Shown in pieces: positions 9,045 through 18,781 of a stretch of DNA of 64,000 nucleotides. A model generated the notes under the pieces. It was given only the letters and a program-made list of their open reading frames with translations, had not been told where the DNA came from and ran no database searches. This DNA comes from Streptomyces sp. P9-A2. GTDB taxonomy: Bacteria; Actinomycetota; Actinomycetes; Streptomycetales; Streptomycetaceae. The translations under genes and the position numbers were made by a program. The stretch is taken from contig NZ_JAZIFX010000001.1 in assembly GCF_036634175.1 (NCBI RefSeq), positions 7,502,001 to 7,566,000 on the forward strand, written 5' to 3'. Positions within the stretch are counted from its first letter, which is position 1; each line of letters opens with the position of its first letter.

Positions 9045-9639
9045 ACCCTCATCCCCTTCGCCGGCCGGCGGTACGTCCGCACGGCAATTTTTCCTTCCCC
9101 GGGTGCCCCCGTACCGGTGAGTCCAGCCTCGCCCTCGAGCGCGTCCCGGAAACCGGATGCGAATTGAAGCATCTCCGCCGACGGAACCTCCACACCGGCG
9201 GGCGGCTGCCGGTTCCACCTCAAGGCCGGGAACAAGGCCGCCTTCACCCGGATCCAGTTGTAAGCAGCGGCAGCGGCAGCGGCGAGCGGGTGCGGTGCCG
9301 GGTGCTCCCGCACCCCACAGCGGACGCCGGAGAGGACGGGCCTCCATGACGCAGGGCCCGCCCGGCGGGGGAGGCTCTCCGCGACCGCCGACGCCCGGCC
9401 ACCCGACCGATCGCCCGGGCTGACAGCGATGATGCGGATACGCGGATACGCGGAGTCCGGACCCGGGCGGTACGCCCTCTCCGCACGGCGGAGGGGACAG
9501 CCCGGCCCCGGGTGCGCGCACGCATGGTACGGGGCCGGGCTGTCGTCAATGACTTGTCAGCATTCCATCGGCTATCGGCACCTTGTGCCGGGCGGCGTCA
9601 TCAAGGCGGCCCGCATGGTCCGAGACACGGTTGCACGTT
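9045..9639. other. gene-free interval
   Basis: No convincing gene was seen on either strand. A short direct repeat (GCGGATAC twice, near 9435-9450) is present. The promoter of the phosphatase gene should lie at its left end. Confidence 0.45.
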
Positions 9640-10013
9640 CTCGCGGACGTCGGCCTCGCGAACGTCGGCCTCGCGGAAGGCCGGCGTGGCGGAGGCGGTC
9701 CCCCCGGTCTCGATGCAGCCGGGGTGGATCGTGTTGACGCGGATGCCGCGCGGGCCGGGTTTCAGGGCGGCCGTCCTCGGCAGACCCGCAGTGCCCACTT
9801 GCCGGTCGTGTGTGTGGGTGAAGTCGACCGCGTGGACGCGGGCCATGTCCTCGGAGTGCGCGTCGCCGACGCGGGCGCCTCGGCGATGGCGGTGGCGATC
9901 ACGCGGGCGCCCTCGCGGGTGGGCTCCTCGACCTCGGTGGCGCCCTGGCCGCGGGCTGCGCCGGTGAGGACGACGACCTTGTTGCGCAACCGCTCGGGGT
10001 GCAGGCCGCTCAC
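9640..10013 (-). pseudogene. short-chain dehydrogenase remnant
   Basis: Read on the minus strand, one frame gives LRNKVVVLTGAARGQGA and EGARVIATAIAEA, the typical SDR N-terminus with TGxxxGxG, apart from an internal substitution. Another frame then gives PGPRGIRVNTIHPGCIETGG, the conserved region after the catalytic YxxxK. The segment carrying the catalytic Ser-Tyr-Lys is missing. Only about 370 of the usual 750 bases remain, in at least two frames, so this is a deletion-bearing pseudogene. Confidence 0.7.
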
Positions 10014-10194
10014 GGCTGCGGCGCCGGTCGACAGGGGGACGGGCTCGGCCCCGGGAACGACGGTGTTGGACAGGTGCACCGGTCCAGGCGATCGTCGGGG
10101 GTGCGGTCGAAGGGATGCAGGAAGAGCAGCGCGCCGGTCTCCTCGGCCCGGGACCAGGACGGCTCGTAGGCCGGGCTGGACAGGTCCCGCCCGG

Positions 10195-10520
10195 GCCGTG
10201 GGCGTCGTACGGGTCGCCAGTACGCTCTCCGCCCTGCGCGGCGCCGACCCGGACCTGCGCATGACCGCGTTGCCGGCCATCGACGACCCGGAGGAGACCA
10301 GGATGCCCGGCGCCGTGTCGGCGGCCTACGGCCTCAACGCCAAGAGCCCACGCCGCCGGGCCGCCCTGGAGCTCATCGACTTCCTCGGGTCCGAGGAAGG
10401 GCGGAACCTCTGCAACCGATCCGGGGTCATCCTGCCGGCCCCTCCCCGTACTTCGTTCGACGCCGATCCCGCCGTCGTGGAAGTGGCCCGGTGCCAGAAG
10501 GCCGGTGCGACGGGTCCGTC
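10195..10520 (+). pseudogene. extracellular solute-binding protein C-terminal remnant
   Basis: An open stretch reads RMTALPAIDDPEETRMPGAV, then SAAYGLNAKSPRRRAALELI, then DFLGSEEGRNL. This is the C-terminal pattern of family 1 sugar-binding lipoproteins of ABC importers (an LPxxDD segment, an aligned NAKS segment and a closing F/LGS helix). There is no N-terminal lipobox or upstream two-thirds, and no permease genes are adjacent. It is an orphan gene fragment. Confidence 0.55.
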
Positions 10521-11010
10521 CCTTCATGGACCAGCGCCGGCCCCACTCCGACGTGCGGCCGGCCGACGCGGTCGCCGGCGTACTGCCCGCGCCGACCGTC
10601 GGACCGAAGGCATTCCGCCGCCTCGCACGCCGCCGACGCCGCTGATTCCCACCGCCGACCCATCGAGCCGGTATTCCCGCCATGGAAGCGTGCCTCGACG
10701 TCGAAGCGGTGCGGACTTCGCCGGGCCGCCTGGTGGAAGGCGGCGCGCCGGGCCGGATCGTGCTGCACACCTCCGGGACGGAGGTCACCGGGGGCGTATT
10801 CGGCCCGGGCCCTGCGCCGCCGTGCCGCGCTTTCTCCTGCCGCTGCTCCTTTTCGGCACGGGTTTCATGAACACGCCGGGACGCGATGGCACAGATCGCC
10901 GGGCACACCTCCGTCCATTACGCTGCGCATACGTACCGAATCGATTTCGTGCGGCGCCGCCGCTCTCGAGGGGTATATCAGTATCCCTCCGCCCACACGA
11001 AGGAGTTTCC
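10521..11010. other. decayed interval upstream of decarboxylase-like gene
   Basis: No recognisable gene. The final 60 bases are less GC-rich (a TATATCAG stretch near 10974) and probably hold the promoter of the following two-gene unit. No good -35 partner was found, so no promoter is called. Confidence 0.4.
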
Positions 11011-11409
11011 ATGGCGTCCGAACGTTTCCAGAAGGCAATGGAAAAGATGATGGAGTACCAGCCCAAGGGCAACCCCGACATCGCGTCGCATACGAAGCTC
11101 ATCGAGTACTACGAGGAACTCGCACCTGACCTGCCGAACCTGATCGTCGAGTTCCCGTTCGGTGACATCTATTCCCGGCCGGCCCTGGACAAGAAGCAGC
11201 AGGCCCTGGTCACCATTTCGGGGCTGACGGCCTTCGGCACCGAGCCGCAGCTCGAGCTGCACATCAACACCGGCTTCAACGTCGGTCTCACAAAGGACCA
11301 GGTCGTCGGGGCGATCATCCACCTGATTCCCTATGTCGGCTACCCGAAGTGCCTGAATGCCCTGACGCTCGTCAAAAAGGTGCTTGCCGAGCGCGACGAC
11401 GTCGAATAG
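11011..11409 (+). CDS. carboxymuconolactone decarboxylase-like protein
   Basis: A 132-residue all-helical protein of the CMD family. It matches the family core in DKKQQALVTISGLTAFGTEP, QLELHINTGFNVGLTKDQVV and IHLIPYVGYPKCLNAL. There is no CxxC pair, so it is not an AhpD-type peroxidase. Family members decarboxylate gamma-carboxymuconolactone or act on related lactones and ketoacids, but many small members have unknown substrates. The ATG at 11011 has AAGGAG seven bases upstream. A 47-base gap separates it from the dehydrogenase-like gene, so the pair is probably an operon. Codon use is less GC-biased than in the flanking phosphatases (AAG-, GAA- and ATT-containing stretches), hinting at a separate origin. 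Confidence 0.8.
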   Translation: MASERFQKAMEKMMEYQPKGNPDIASHTKLIEYYEELAPDLPNLIVEFPFGDIYSRPALDKKQQALVTISGLTAFGTEPQLELHINTGFNVGLTKDQVVGAIIHLIPYVGYPKCLNALTLVKKVLAERDDVE

Positions 11410-11456
11410 GCCACGCCGGCAGCCGGGATTGACCTCGCGTCACAAAGGAGTTCGTC

Positions 11457-12245
11457 ATGCATCTGGTGATCGGCCTCGGGCCGATTGGCGGAAACCTCGG
11501 CACCCACCTCGCCGAAAAGGGCCGCGAAATATACGGCTACGACCTCGACACCGCGCGTGTCGCCGAGTGGGCGCAGGAGTCGGGCTCGGAATTCTCCGGC
11601 TCCGACCTGGCCGAGGTCCCCTGGGACGCGGTCACGTCCGTCAACATCGTCGTACGCCTGGCCCACCAGGTCGAGGCCGTTCTCCGCGGCTTGAACGACG
11701 CAATCGGCAGGCCACTGAGCATTTTCGTCAACACGACGTTGACCCCGACCGACGCCAGGAGGATCGCCGTCCTGGGCAATGACAACTGGCGGATCTTCGA
11801 GTCCCCGGTCTCGGGCGGACCGGCGGGCGCTCGCCGTGGCACCATGAGCATCTTCCTGGCAGGCCCGGCGCCGACCGACGACGAGGAGAGGCTGCTCGCC
11901 GACCAGGCCGGACATGTCTTCCGTCTGTCCGAGTACGGTCAGCCTGCCATGGTGAAGCTGCTCAACAACGCACTGGCCACCTACAACCTGACCGCCACGG
12001 CCCAGATCCTGAACCTGGCGGACGCGCACGGTGTCCCGGCGGACAAACTGGCCGAGGTCCTTGCGGTTTCCACAGGTCAGAGCTGGATGAGCGACAACAT
12101 CAAGGAGGTCGCCCACGACCTCCTGCTCAAGGACGTCGGGCTGCTCCGTACCGAGCTTCAGCAGCTGCCCGTGACGGACCTGGACGGCGATGTCGAGGGT
12201 CAGATCCTCGCCGCCCGTGCGGCCCTGGGCTCCGAGGCGAAATAG
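11457..12245 (+). CDS. NAD-binding beta-hydroxyacid dehydrogenase-like protein
   Basis: A 262-residue member of the 3-hydroxyisobutyrate/6-phosphogluconate dehydrogenase superfamily. The N-terminal Rossmann motif is GLGPIGGNLG with D29 after strand 2 (YGYDLD), favouring NAD. The substrate signature ESPVSGGPAGARRGTMS lies at about residues 115-131. The probable catalytic lysine is K167 in AMVKLLNNAL. It is somewhat shorter than the usual 290 residues, mainly at the C-terminus. The ATG follows AAAGGAG. It likely oxidises a small beta-hydroxyacid or reduces the matching semialdehyde or imine, in one pathway with the preceding CMD-like protein. The substrate is unknown. Confidence 0.82.
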   Translation: MHLVIGLGPIGGNLGTHLAEKGREIYGYDLDTARVAEWAQESGSEFSGSDLAEVPWDAVTSVNIVVRLAHQVEAVLRGLNDAIGRPLSIFVNTTLTPTDARRIAVLGNDNWRIFESPVSGGPAGARRGTMSIFLAGPAPTDDEERLLADQAGHVFRLSEYGQPAMVKLLNNALATYNLTATAQILNLADAHGVPADKLAEVLAVSTGQSWMSDNIKEVAHDLLLKDVGLLRTELQQLPVTDLDGDVEGQILAARAALGSEAK

Positions 12246-12561
12246 GCCTTCACGGCAGACGGGCGGGACGCCGTCGCTCCCGTGCCCGGCACGCTCCGGC
12301 CCCTGCTTCGGGGCGACCGGGCGCGAGAAACCACCGCGGATGGAGTCGGTGTACACGTTCCCCTTCTTCCTCGGCGACCGCGTCCTCGGCCCGGTCGACC
12401 CACTGGCGCTTCGGTCCCATGCTCTCAGCGAGGAGGCACTGGACGAGGCGTGGCCCCCGCCCGGCGCCGATCGCACCCGGTGAACGCGTGCGGCACATGT
12501 CGGCGCCGACCGGCACGGAGCAGGTGCTGCACAGCTGCCCCACTCCGGACGCCGCCCTCGA

Positions 12562-12601
12562 CCGGCAGCCGGGCACGGCGTCGGCCGTGCCCGGCTGCCG
12601 G
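12562..12601. terminator. perfect 17-bp stem hairpin
   Basis: Arms 12562-12578 and 12585-12601 are perfect reverse complements around a six-base loop. It sits between the end of the plus-strand dehydrogenase-like gene and the end of the minus-strand GlsB-like remnant, so it can terminate both. The 316 bases between 12246 and this hairpin hold no gene I can recognise. Confidence 0.75.
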
Positions 12602-12623
12602 CGGACGAGCCTGAAACGAGGTG

Positions 12624-12888
12624 TCAGGCGTGTCGTCGGGTCCACACGGGGGTGACGAAGGCGATGAGGACGGCCGCGATGCCGATCTGGAAGATATGGC
12701 GGATCCAGTCGATGCCGCCGGTGTCGCGCACGCCGACGGCGCCGGCGAGTGCGTTGCCGGCGGCGGCGCCGACGATGCCCAGGAGAACCGTCAGCCACAG
12801 GGGGATGGGCCGGCGCCCGGAATGACGAGCTTGGCGAGCAGACCGATGATGAGCCCCGCGATGATGGCCCAGAGGAACGACGCGGCAT
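12624..12888 (-). pseudogene. GlsB/YeaQ/YmgE-family membrane protein, frameshifted
   Basis: On the minus strand one frame reads SFLWAIIAGLIIGLLAKLVIPG, the first membrane helix of this small stress-associated family. It then stops, while another frame continues PIPLWLTVLLGIVGAAAGNAL and IDWIRHIFQIGIAAVLIAF to the normal end at 12624. A second shift seems to separate the ATG at 12888 (after AAGGAG) from the first helix. The intact protein would have about 87 residues and three membrane helices. Frames broken twice argue for a real pseudogene rather than a single read error. Confidence 0.75.
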
Positions 12889-12959
12889 CTCCTTCCGTTC
12901 GTGGTCCCGACCTTCGGGAACCACTACCGCGTGCCCGCCGGAAACCGTCATAAGCGTTG

Positions 12960-13565
12960 TCCGCCTCTGTGATCTCCACGCCGGTGCCACGTCCGAACGG
13001 CCCGCCGTGCAGGAAAGGCTTCCCGAGGCCGTCCGCCAGGTCACGGTGGAGACCGAGCACGGCGGCCGTGCCGCCGACTCCTCCTCCGCCGTGCTGGAAG
13101 AGGCCATCGAGCAGGCCCGGCAGCGGTACGCCCGTCGCCGTGTCCGAGGAGGCGCTCGACCGCTTCCGTGCCGGACGGGCGGGCGCCGACCGGCCCACGG
13201 ACGCGGTGGAAGGCGTCCCGGCCCTGGTGGGAGCCGCCCGGGAGCACCGCGTCGACACGCTGCTCGTCCGGCCCGACGGGCCGGATCCGGCCCGTGAGGC
13301 AGGGGTGGGCGGGGACCCCGATCAGGTGGCGGTGCGCCGGAGCGACGCGCAGACCCTCGACGAGGGCGATCCGGCTTGCGTGCGCGCCGACGACGCGCTG
13401 CTGCGGGCAGCAGCAGCCGCCACCGCCGCCGACGTGCTGATCGTTCCGCCCTCGGACGGGGACGGCGCGGACGTTCCGGCAGGACCGGTACCGCCACCCG
13501 GTGAGGAGCACGGGCAGGCTCGGGCGGGAGCCGCGGCAGGGACTCCGTTCACTCACCGGGGCTGA
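12960..13565 (+). pseudogene. Vms1/Rv2629-like (baeRF) protein remnant
   Basis: One plus-strand frame reads QERLPEAVRQVTVETEHGGR and then SSAVLEEAIEQARQRY. Near 13120-13145 the match moves to another frame, which reads DAVEGVPALVGAAREHRVDT, then LLVRPDGPDPAREAGVGGDP, and ends with a stretch of ADDALLRAAAAATAADVLIV type. This is the C-terminal half of actinobacterial Rv2629-type proteins related to the eRF1/Vms1 fold. The N-terminal half of the usual 370-residue protein is missing. It overlaps the tail of the adjacent phosphatase gene by 17 bases. Confidence 0.6.
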
Positions 13566-15612
13566 GGAGGAGCAGGGCGATGTCGTCGCCGGGAGCGGGG
13601 GCGTGGCGGACGAGGAGATCGGCCATGGCGTCGAGGTCGGTGGGGTCGGCGTGCTCGAGAAGCCCGGCGAGGGCCGCGGTGGCGTCGTCTATGTCGGTTC
13701 CCGGGGTTTCGACGAGCCCGTCGGTGTAGAGGGCGAGCACACAGCCCGGCGGCAGGGGGATCTCCAGGACCGGATAACGGATGTCCTGCTCGATACCGAG
13801 CAGGAGACCGGGCGGAACCGGGAGCAGTTCGGTGCGTCCGTCGGCATGGCGCAGCAAGGGCGGCGGATGGCCGGCGGTGGCCAGGCACGCGCGGTGGGTG
13901 GCGAGGTCGAGGTGGACGTAGAGGCAGCTGGTGAACAGGCCGGGATCGAGGTCGATCAGCAGGCGGTTGGTGGCGGCCAGGACGTCGTCGGGGGACGCGC
14001 CCACCGTGGCGTGGGCGTGGACGGCGGTGCGGACCTGCCCCATGAGGGCCGCGGCGTCCACATTGTGTCCCTGTACGTCGCCGATGGTGGCACCGGCCGT
14101 GCGCTCGTCGAGACGGATGAGGTCGTAGAAGTCGCCGCCGATGCCCAGGCCCCGGGTGGCCGGCAGATAGCGGGCGGCGACCTTCAGACCGGGGACGTGG
14201 GGGAGCGTGTGCGGCAGGAGGGCGGACTGCAGGCGGTGGACGAGGTGGTGTTTGGCGTCGTAGAGACGGGCGCGGTCCAGGGCCTGCCCGACCAGGCCGG
14301 CCAGCGACATGAGGACGGCGCGCTCACCGGACGGGAAGACATGAGGCCGGCTGTAGGCGAGGAGGAGGGAGCCGATGGGGCGGCCGGACGCGATCAGCGG
14401 CAGAAAGGCCCAGGAGGCCATTCCGTCCTCGTGCACGGCGGACGGATAGGCGCGCCGGAGTTCCGCGAAGGTCGCGAAGAAGTCCGGGACTCCGGTGGTG
14501 AGGACCTTGCTGCCGGGAACGCCCGAGCTCAGAGCGACGGTGTCGAAGCGGCCCACGATGCCGGCGCGGTAGCCGCGGTGGCCGTGGATCTTCAGACGGC
14601 CGCCCTCGACCGTCATCAGCACCATGGCCTGCGCGCCCAGAGCGGGCAGCAGTTGGTCGGCGCTCTGCTCGACCACGTCCTGCACGCCGACGGCCTCGGT
14701 GAGGGTGGCGGCCAGCTGCATCAGGTGGTACAGCAGGATGGCGCGGCTGGGACCCGCGGCCGGCGCGGCCGGTGACGCGGGAGCACCCTCGGACGGGTCG
14801 GTGCCGGTGATGCGGACGCTGATGCCGGAGAAGTCCGGGTACAGCTCGAAGGACAGCCACACGTCCGGGGGGCGCAGGACGGTGAACGCCTGCGGCCGAC
14901 GGCTGACCATCGCGGCCCGGTAGCGGTCCTCGACCTGGGGGACGTCCATCCACGGCAGCACTTCCCAGGGCAGGGCACCCACCAGGTCGGCCCGATCGGC
15001 ACCGACGAGCTCGGCGCCGGCCGGGGTGATGAAGGTGATGCGGCCGTTCGTGTCCAGTGCGCAGGACCCTCCGGGCAGGCGGTCGACGAAGGCCGTGACC
15101 GCCGCCGCTTCGGCGGGAAAGGGGATGCGCCCGGCCGGCGGGGGCAGGGTCCGCGGCCGGCCGGCGGGCAGGAGCGGATCGCCGTGGTCCGCGGCCTGCC
15201 GCAGGAGGTTGCCCAGGTGACGGCAGCCCGTCTCGATGGCGTCACGCTCGTGCGGGCTCAGCTGCGGTGGGTGTGCACCGGGCCACAGCAGCACCAGCCC
15301 GCCCTGAAGCGCGGTCCCGGAAGCGACCGGGGCGGCCGCCATCGCGAAGTCGTACGGCAGCACGAGCGCCGGCCGCGGGTAACGGCGCGCCATCTCCTCC
15401 TGACCGCCGATCCACACCAGGCGCCGCTCGCGCACGGCGTCCGCCACCGGTATCGGGTCGGACAGCGTGACCCGCCGCCACGGGGCCGCGAACTCATGTG
15501 GTGTCCCTGCCACGATGACCAGCCACAAGGCGTCGTCGCCCGGTGGCAGCACATACAGCATCCCCCCGAACGCACCGGTCTCCCGCATCACGGCGGCCAT
15601 CGCGGCGTCCAT
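13549..15612 (-). CDS. GAF-PAS-GAF-SpoIIE serine phosphatase
   Basis: A 687-residue regulator from the ATG at 15612. A first GAF-like domain (about residues 1-150) is followed by a PAS domain (about 185-300, [20 protein letters not shown]), a second GAF domain (about 315-450) and a SpoIIE/PP2C domain (about 475-685). Metal ligands are visible in [25 protein letters not shown] and GDDIALLLL. No anti-sigma kinase domain is present. It probably dephosphorylates an anti-anti-sigma factor in response to a small-molecule or light signal, which is family knowledge only. The start is uncertain: the frame stays open upstream, the ATG lacks a good ribosome site, and a GTG further up could add residues. 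Confidence 0.85.
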   Translation of the reverse strand: MDAAMAAVMRETGAFGGMLYVLPPGDDALWLVIVAGTPHEFAAPWRRVTLSDPIPVADAVRERRLVWIGGQEEMARRYPRPALVLPYDFAMAAAPVASGTALQGGLVLLWPGAHPPQLSPHERDAIETGCRHLGNLLRQAADHGDPLLPAGRPRTLPPPAGRIPFPAEAAAVTAFVDRLPGGSCALDTNGRITFITPAGAELVGADRADLVGALPWEVLPWMDVPQVEDRYRAAMVSRRPQAFTVLRPPDVWLSFELYPDFSGISVRITGTDPSEGAPASPAAPAAGPSRAILLYHLMQLAATLTEAVGVQDVVEQSADQLLPALGAQAMVLMTVEGGRLKIHGHRGYRAGIVGRFDTVALSSGVPGSKVLTTGVPDFFATFAELRRAYPSAVHEDGMASWAFLPLIASGRPIGSLLLAYSRPHVFPSGERAVLMSLAGLVGQALDRARLYDAKHHLVHRLQSALLPHTLPHVPGLKVAARYLPATRGLGIGGDFYDLIRLDERTAGATIGDVQGHNVDAAALMGQVRTAVHAHATVGASPDDVLAATNRLLIDLDPGLFTSCLYVHLDLATHRACLATAGHPPPLLRHADGRTELLPVPPGLLLGIEQDIRYPVLEIPLPPGCVLALYTDGLVETPGTDIDDATAALAGLLEHADPTDLDAMADLLVRHAPAPGDDIALLLLSPGE

Positions 15613-16243
15613 CAGCCGTCCACCCGAACCCAGCCGTCCACCTGAATCCGCGGCAGCGGAGCGGCCGGCCCGGCTGCGCCCCGCCCAGCCGAGTCGAGCG
15701 CCGGCCACCGGGCCCCCCGTACCGACCGGACGCGAAACCCGGCCGCCCCGCCACCGGTGTCGGGACACCTCCCCAACCGTGGTCGGTTCGCCCGGGCCCG
15801 CCGCCGGGCCGGTGGCGCAGAGTGCGTCGGATTTCGGCTGTCGGTCCCCGCGGCGCAGTGGCATCCGCCCGTCCGCTCCGTGGAGGAAAGCCCGCTTCTC
15901 CGCCGGCTGACGGCCACGCTCTGCGGGACGTCGTCGGTGGTCCGCCGGCGGCGCCGTGTCCGCCCCGTCGCCTGCCGGTGGGCTGGACGGCGGCAGCGGC
16001 TGCCGTGTCCGGTCGGCTCCGGCAGGGCCGCACCACGCCGGCCACACCGAACATCGCCCATACGTGGACACTACGCCCGACTCACCGCGACGGCATATCG
16101 CCCCCGTGAGGCGCGGACGACGACCACGGGTGCCGACGCGTAGGCGTAAACGTGTGCGAGTCCGCTGATGCGCGTCAGCGGAACGGCCACCGCCGCCGGG
16201 GCGTTCCGGGCACGAGGACCTGCTCGCGCCTCGCCCGGGTGCG
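15613..16243. other. interval upstream of phosphatase gene
   Basis: It may contain an N-terminal extension of the phosphatase; the frame is open but the residues are low-complexity Arg/Gly/Pro. A direct repeat of CCGTCCACC lies at 15618-15645. No independent gene or strong hairpin was recognised. Confidence 0.4.
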
Positions 16244-16819
16244 CTACGCGTCGTCGGTGCGGGAGCGTCGCACGGAGCGGCGTCGCAGGTGCAGCGGCAG
16301 CGCGTACCAGCAGAGGCCGAACCACAGCATGACCCCGCCGGCGAGCACTTCGGCGAGGACACCGGGAACCACGACACGGAGAATCAGCAGAAGGGTGCAG
16401 CCGATGGTCAGCGCGAGGAGGACCATGCCGCACATCATCAAGTGGCCGGCGGCCTCCACGAGCTCGTCCTTCATGCGCTGACCGGACAGGAAGCGGTGGA
16501 TGGAGACGGGCGCTATGAGCGATCCCGTGGCTGCCGCGCCGAGCACCACGGTGATGACGTAGAGGACGCGGTCGAACGTTTCCAACTCCCGGAACAGCGG
16601 GGTGAAGGCCACACTGAGCAGGAATCCGAAAAGGATCTGCACGCCCGTCTGGGTGACCCGGGTCTCCTGCAGGATCTCGTTCCAGCGGCGATTGACCTGC
16701 TCATGCGCTGTTTCCGGCGTTTCGGCACCGGGTCCCGGACTCGGACTGTGGCTGTCGTGGCGCGCGCGGCAGGCGGTGTTCTCCCCCGCCGACTCGACCG
16801 GCTGCTCCGTCATGGTCAT
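16244..16819 (-). CDS. DUF6328-like membrane protein
   Basis: A 191-residue protein with a polar N-terminal 60 residues and four membrane helices. Recognisable family features are RRWNEILQETRVTQTGVQIL, then FGFLLSVAFTPLF, and the later LIAPVSIHRFL. The C-terminus is Arg-rich and cytoplasmic. This family is widespread in actinobacteria with no assigned function. The ATG at 16819 has GGAGGG eight bases upstream; an ATG two codons downstream is also possible. It is transcribed away from the type II thioesterase and is probably the left neighbour of the NRPS cluster rather than part of it. Confidence 0.75.
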   Translation of the reverse strand: MTMTEQPVESAGENTACRARHDSHSPSPGPGAETPETAHEQVNRRWNEILQETRVTQTGVQILFGFLLSVAFTPLFRELETFDRVLYVITVVLGAAATGSLIAPVSIHRFLSGQRMKDELVEAAGHLMMCGMVLLALTIGCTLLLILRVVVPGVLAEVLAGGVMLWFGLCWYALPLHLRRRSVRRSRTDDA

Positions 16820-17141
16820 GGCATCCCTCCGCATCTCAGGAGACCGGTTGCCCCCTCCGGGCTCTTCCACGCAGGTTCCGGCCGTCGGAGGGCCGCTCCG
16901 GTCGCGGTGCGCGGCGGAGGGGAGGGTGCCACGCATGAACGATGGCTCCGTGGCACGGCATGAGGCGTCGTCCCGGTGCGCGCCTTCCCTGCCCCGGCGC
17001 CGGGCACCCGGCAGTCTGGGCGGGCCCCGCGAGGTGTCCCTCGACGGTCGACGTGCGGGCACCGTACGGTCGGCGATGGTCACACCGGGCCGGGCCGGGC
17101 GCGCAGCCCCGGCCACAGGGAGGAAAGGGCGGGGAGCGTCG
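16820..17141. other. divergent intergenic region at left edge of NRPS cluster
   Basis: It separates the minus-strand DUF6328-like gene from the plus-strand thioesterase gene and must carry both promoters. I could not place -35/-10 boxes or an operator. Confidence 0.45.
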
Positions 17142-17894
17142 ATGGAGAGCAGGGACCCCTGGATCAGGACACTGCGTGGTGCCGTGCCACCTCGCGCGCG
17201 CGTGCTCTTCTTTCCGCACGCCGGTGGCGCCGCCTCGTTCTACGCGCCGTTCGCACGGCGGTTCCCCGAGGGGTACGACGTCACGGCCGTTCAGTACCCG
17301 GGGCGGCAGGAGCGCTTCGGTGAACCGTTCGTGACGACCGTCGAAGGACTCGCCGACCGGCTGGTGCCGTCCCTGCGGCGATGGGCGGCGGAGCCTGTGC
17401 CGCTCGTGCTCGTCGGTCACAGCATGGGAGCGTCCGTCGCCTTCGAGTCGGTGCTCCGGCTCGGGCGCGACCGGCTGACGGGGCACTGCCGTCTCGTCGT
17501 CTCCGGCCGGACCGCCCCGTCGGCACCGCGCGAGCTGCCCGCTCTCGACTCCGACCAGGAGATTCTCGACCACCTCGCCGGTCTCGGCGGCACCGACCCG
17601 GCGATCGTCCGCAGCCCGGAACTCATGGACCTGTTCCTGCCTGTCATGCGCAACGACTACCAGGCGGCCACCCGGTACCGGCCGGTCCCCGACGCCGTGG
17701 TGGACACACCCGTCCTCTGCCTGACCGGGGACCGGGACCCACAGGTCGCACCGGAGGAGGCCGCAGCATGGAAAAGTCACACTACGGCCGGCTTTCGGCT
17801 GGAAACCCTCACCGGGGATCATTTCTTCCTGACGGACCATCCGGACACCGTTGTGCGGCTCGTCGCCGAGTGCGCCGACGCGGGCGGACGATGA
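17142..17894 (+). CDS. type II thioesterase of the NRPS cluster
   Basis: A 250-residue alpha/beta hydrolase of the external (type II) thioesterase family. Features are the N-terminal LFFPHAGGAASFYAPFA, the substrate-side QYPGRQERF, nucleophile S94 in GHSMGAS, probable D199 in GDRDPQV and H227 in GDHFFLT. Such enzymes remove stalled or wrongly loaded acyl groups from carrier-protein phosphopantetheine arms and so keep assembly lines running. They do not release the product. The ATG at 17142 has GGGGAG five bases upstream. Its presence fits the ten-module NRPS downstream, although about 900 bases and a broken P450 gene lie between. Confidence 0.92.
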   Translation: MESRDPWIRTLRGAVPPRARVLFFPHAGGAASFYAPFARRFPEGYDVTAVQYPGRQERFGEPFVTTVEGLADRLVPSLRRWAAEPVPLVLVGHSMGASVAFESVLRLGRDRLTGHCRLVVSGRTAPSAPRELPALDSDQEILDHLAGLGGTDPAIVRSPELMDLFLPVMRNDYQAATRYRPVPDAVVDTPVLCLTGDRDPQVAPEEAAAWKSHTTAGFRLETLTGDHFFLTDHPDTVVRLVAECADAGGR

Positions 17895-18781
17895 CGGCCG
17901 GCGCGTTCGCGGCTCGCGGGGGCTCGCGGTAGTGCTGCGACCGCGTTGGTGTGCGCCCGTGCATGCGCGGTGTCCGTGAGCGCCGGTGCCTCCTCCCACG
18001 CGCCGGGTCGTCCTTCCGTGCCGGGCGCCCGCCAAAGGGCTCGGGACCGGTTGGCGTTCAGGCGTGGCGTTGCCGAATCTGGCCGAAACCCACAGGGCGA
18101 CGACCTGTGTGTCCGAGGCTGACGGTGCAGGTGGTGATGGTCGTGCGCCAGTTGTTGACATGAAGTCAATTCTTTGCCGGGTCAAGGTGTTTGAGTGTGG
18201 AGCGGCGGGATACACGCACCTGGCGGTGGGCCACCGGCAGGCCGCCCCTCTTCGATTTCGGGGGGTTGCCATCCGGTGACCCAACGTGAAAACTGTGAGC
18301 GCGTTCGGCCCGGATGGATCGGGCCGAAGTGCCTTTTCGGTACGCAAAGCGCCAAATCATAGGACAGGGGAGCAGTCCTGCGCGGAGCCACCGCGCGGGA
18401 AAAGTCGCTGGGGGGATGTAGTGATGTCTGCTTTGTGCCCGGGGTGCGTGTCACCAGGCTGCGGGCGTGCGGGCGTGCCGGCCCCACGGTGGACGGCCGG
18501 ACCGCTCGAAACCGCCGCCCCGGCGTACGGAACCTGTCCCCGGGGCTGCTGATGCCCCGGCTGTCACGGGCGCTCCGTGAGGGGGCGGACGGGCGCATCG
18601 CTCCCGAGCGCCGGCCGGCCCGGCCCGACCGCGAGCCGGCCACCTGACACGGAGCGAGACCCGCCGCGCGGTGGCACACCCGCTGACCGTGCCCGCGACG
18701 GCCACGACTTCCTTCCCGGCGAACCCGCACCACCGTTGACGGCCCATGCCGGGCCCGCGCGTCCCCACCCGAGGAGAACCG
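17895..18781. other. 887-bp interval inside the NRPS cluster
   Basis: No convincing gene. A markedly AT-richer patch at 18150-18185 contains TTGACA (18155-18160), but I see no matching -10 box; it could be the promoter for the P450-PBP-thioesterase-NRPS transcript. A 42-codon frame at 18424-18552, after a GGGGGA purine stretch, encodes five cysteines and may be chance or the stub of a lost gene. A cluster regulator might have been expected here, but none is seen. Confidence 0.4.

Noticed and set aside
10682..10870. 62-codon frame starting MEACLDVEAVRTS as a gene
   Set aside because: No recognisable family, no good ribosome site, and it lies in the decayed stretch between remnants.
18424..18552. 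Cysteine-rich 42-codon frame as a precursor peptide
   Set aside because: It has a purine-rich stretch upstream and five cysteines, but no maturation genes are nearby and the composition is what random GC-rich sequence gives. Mentioned only in the interval description.
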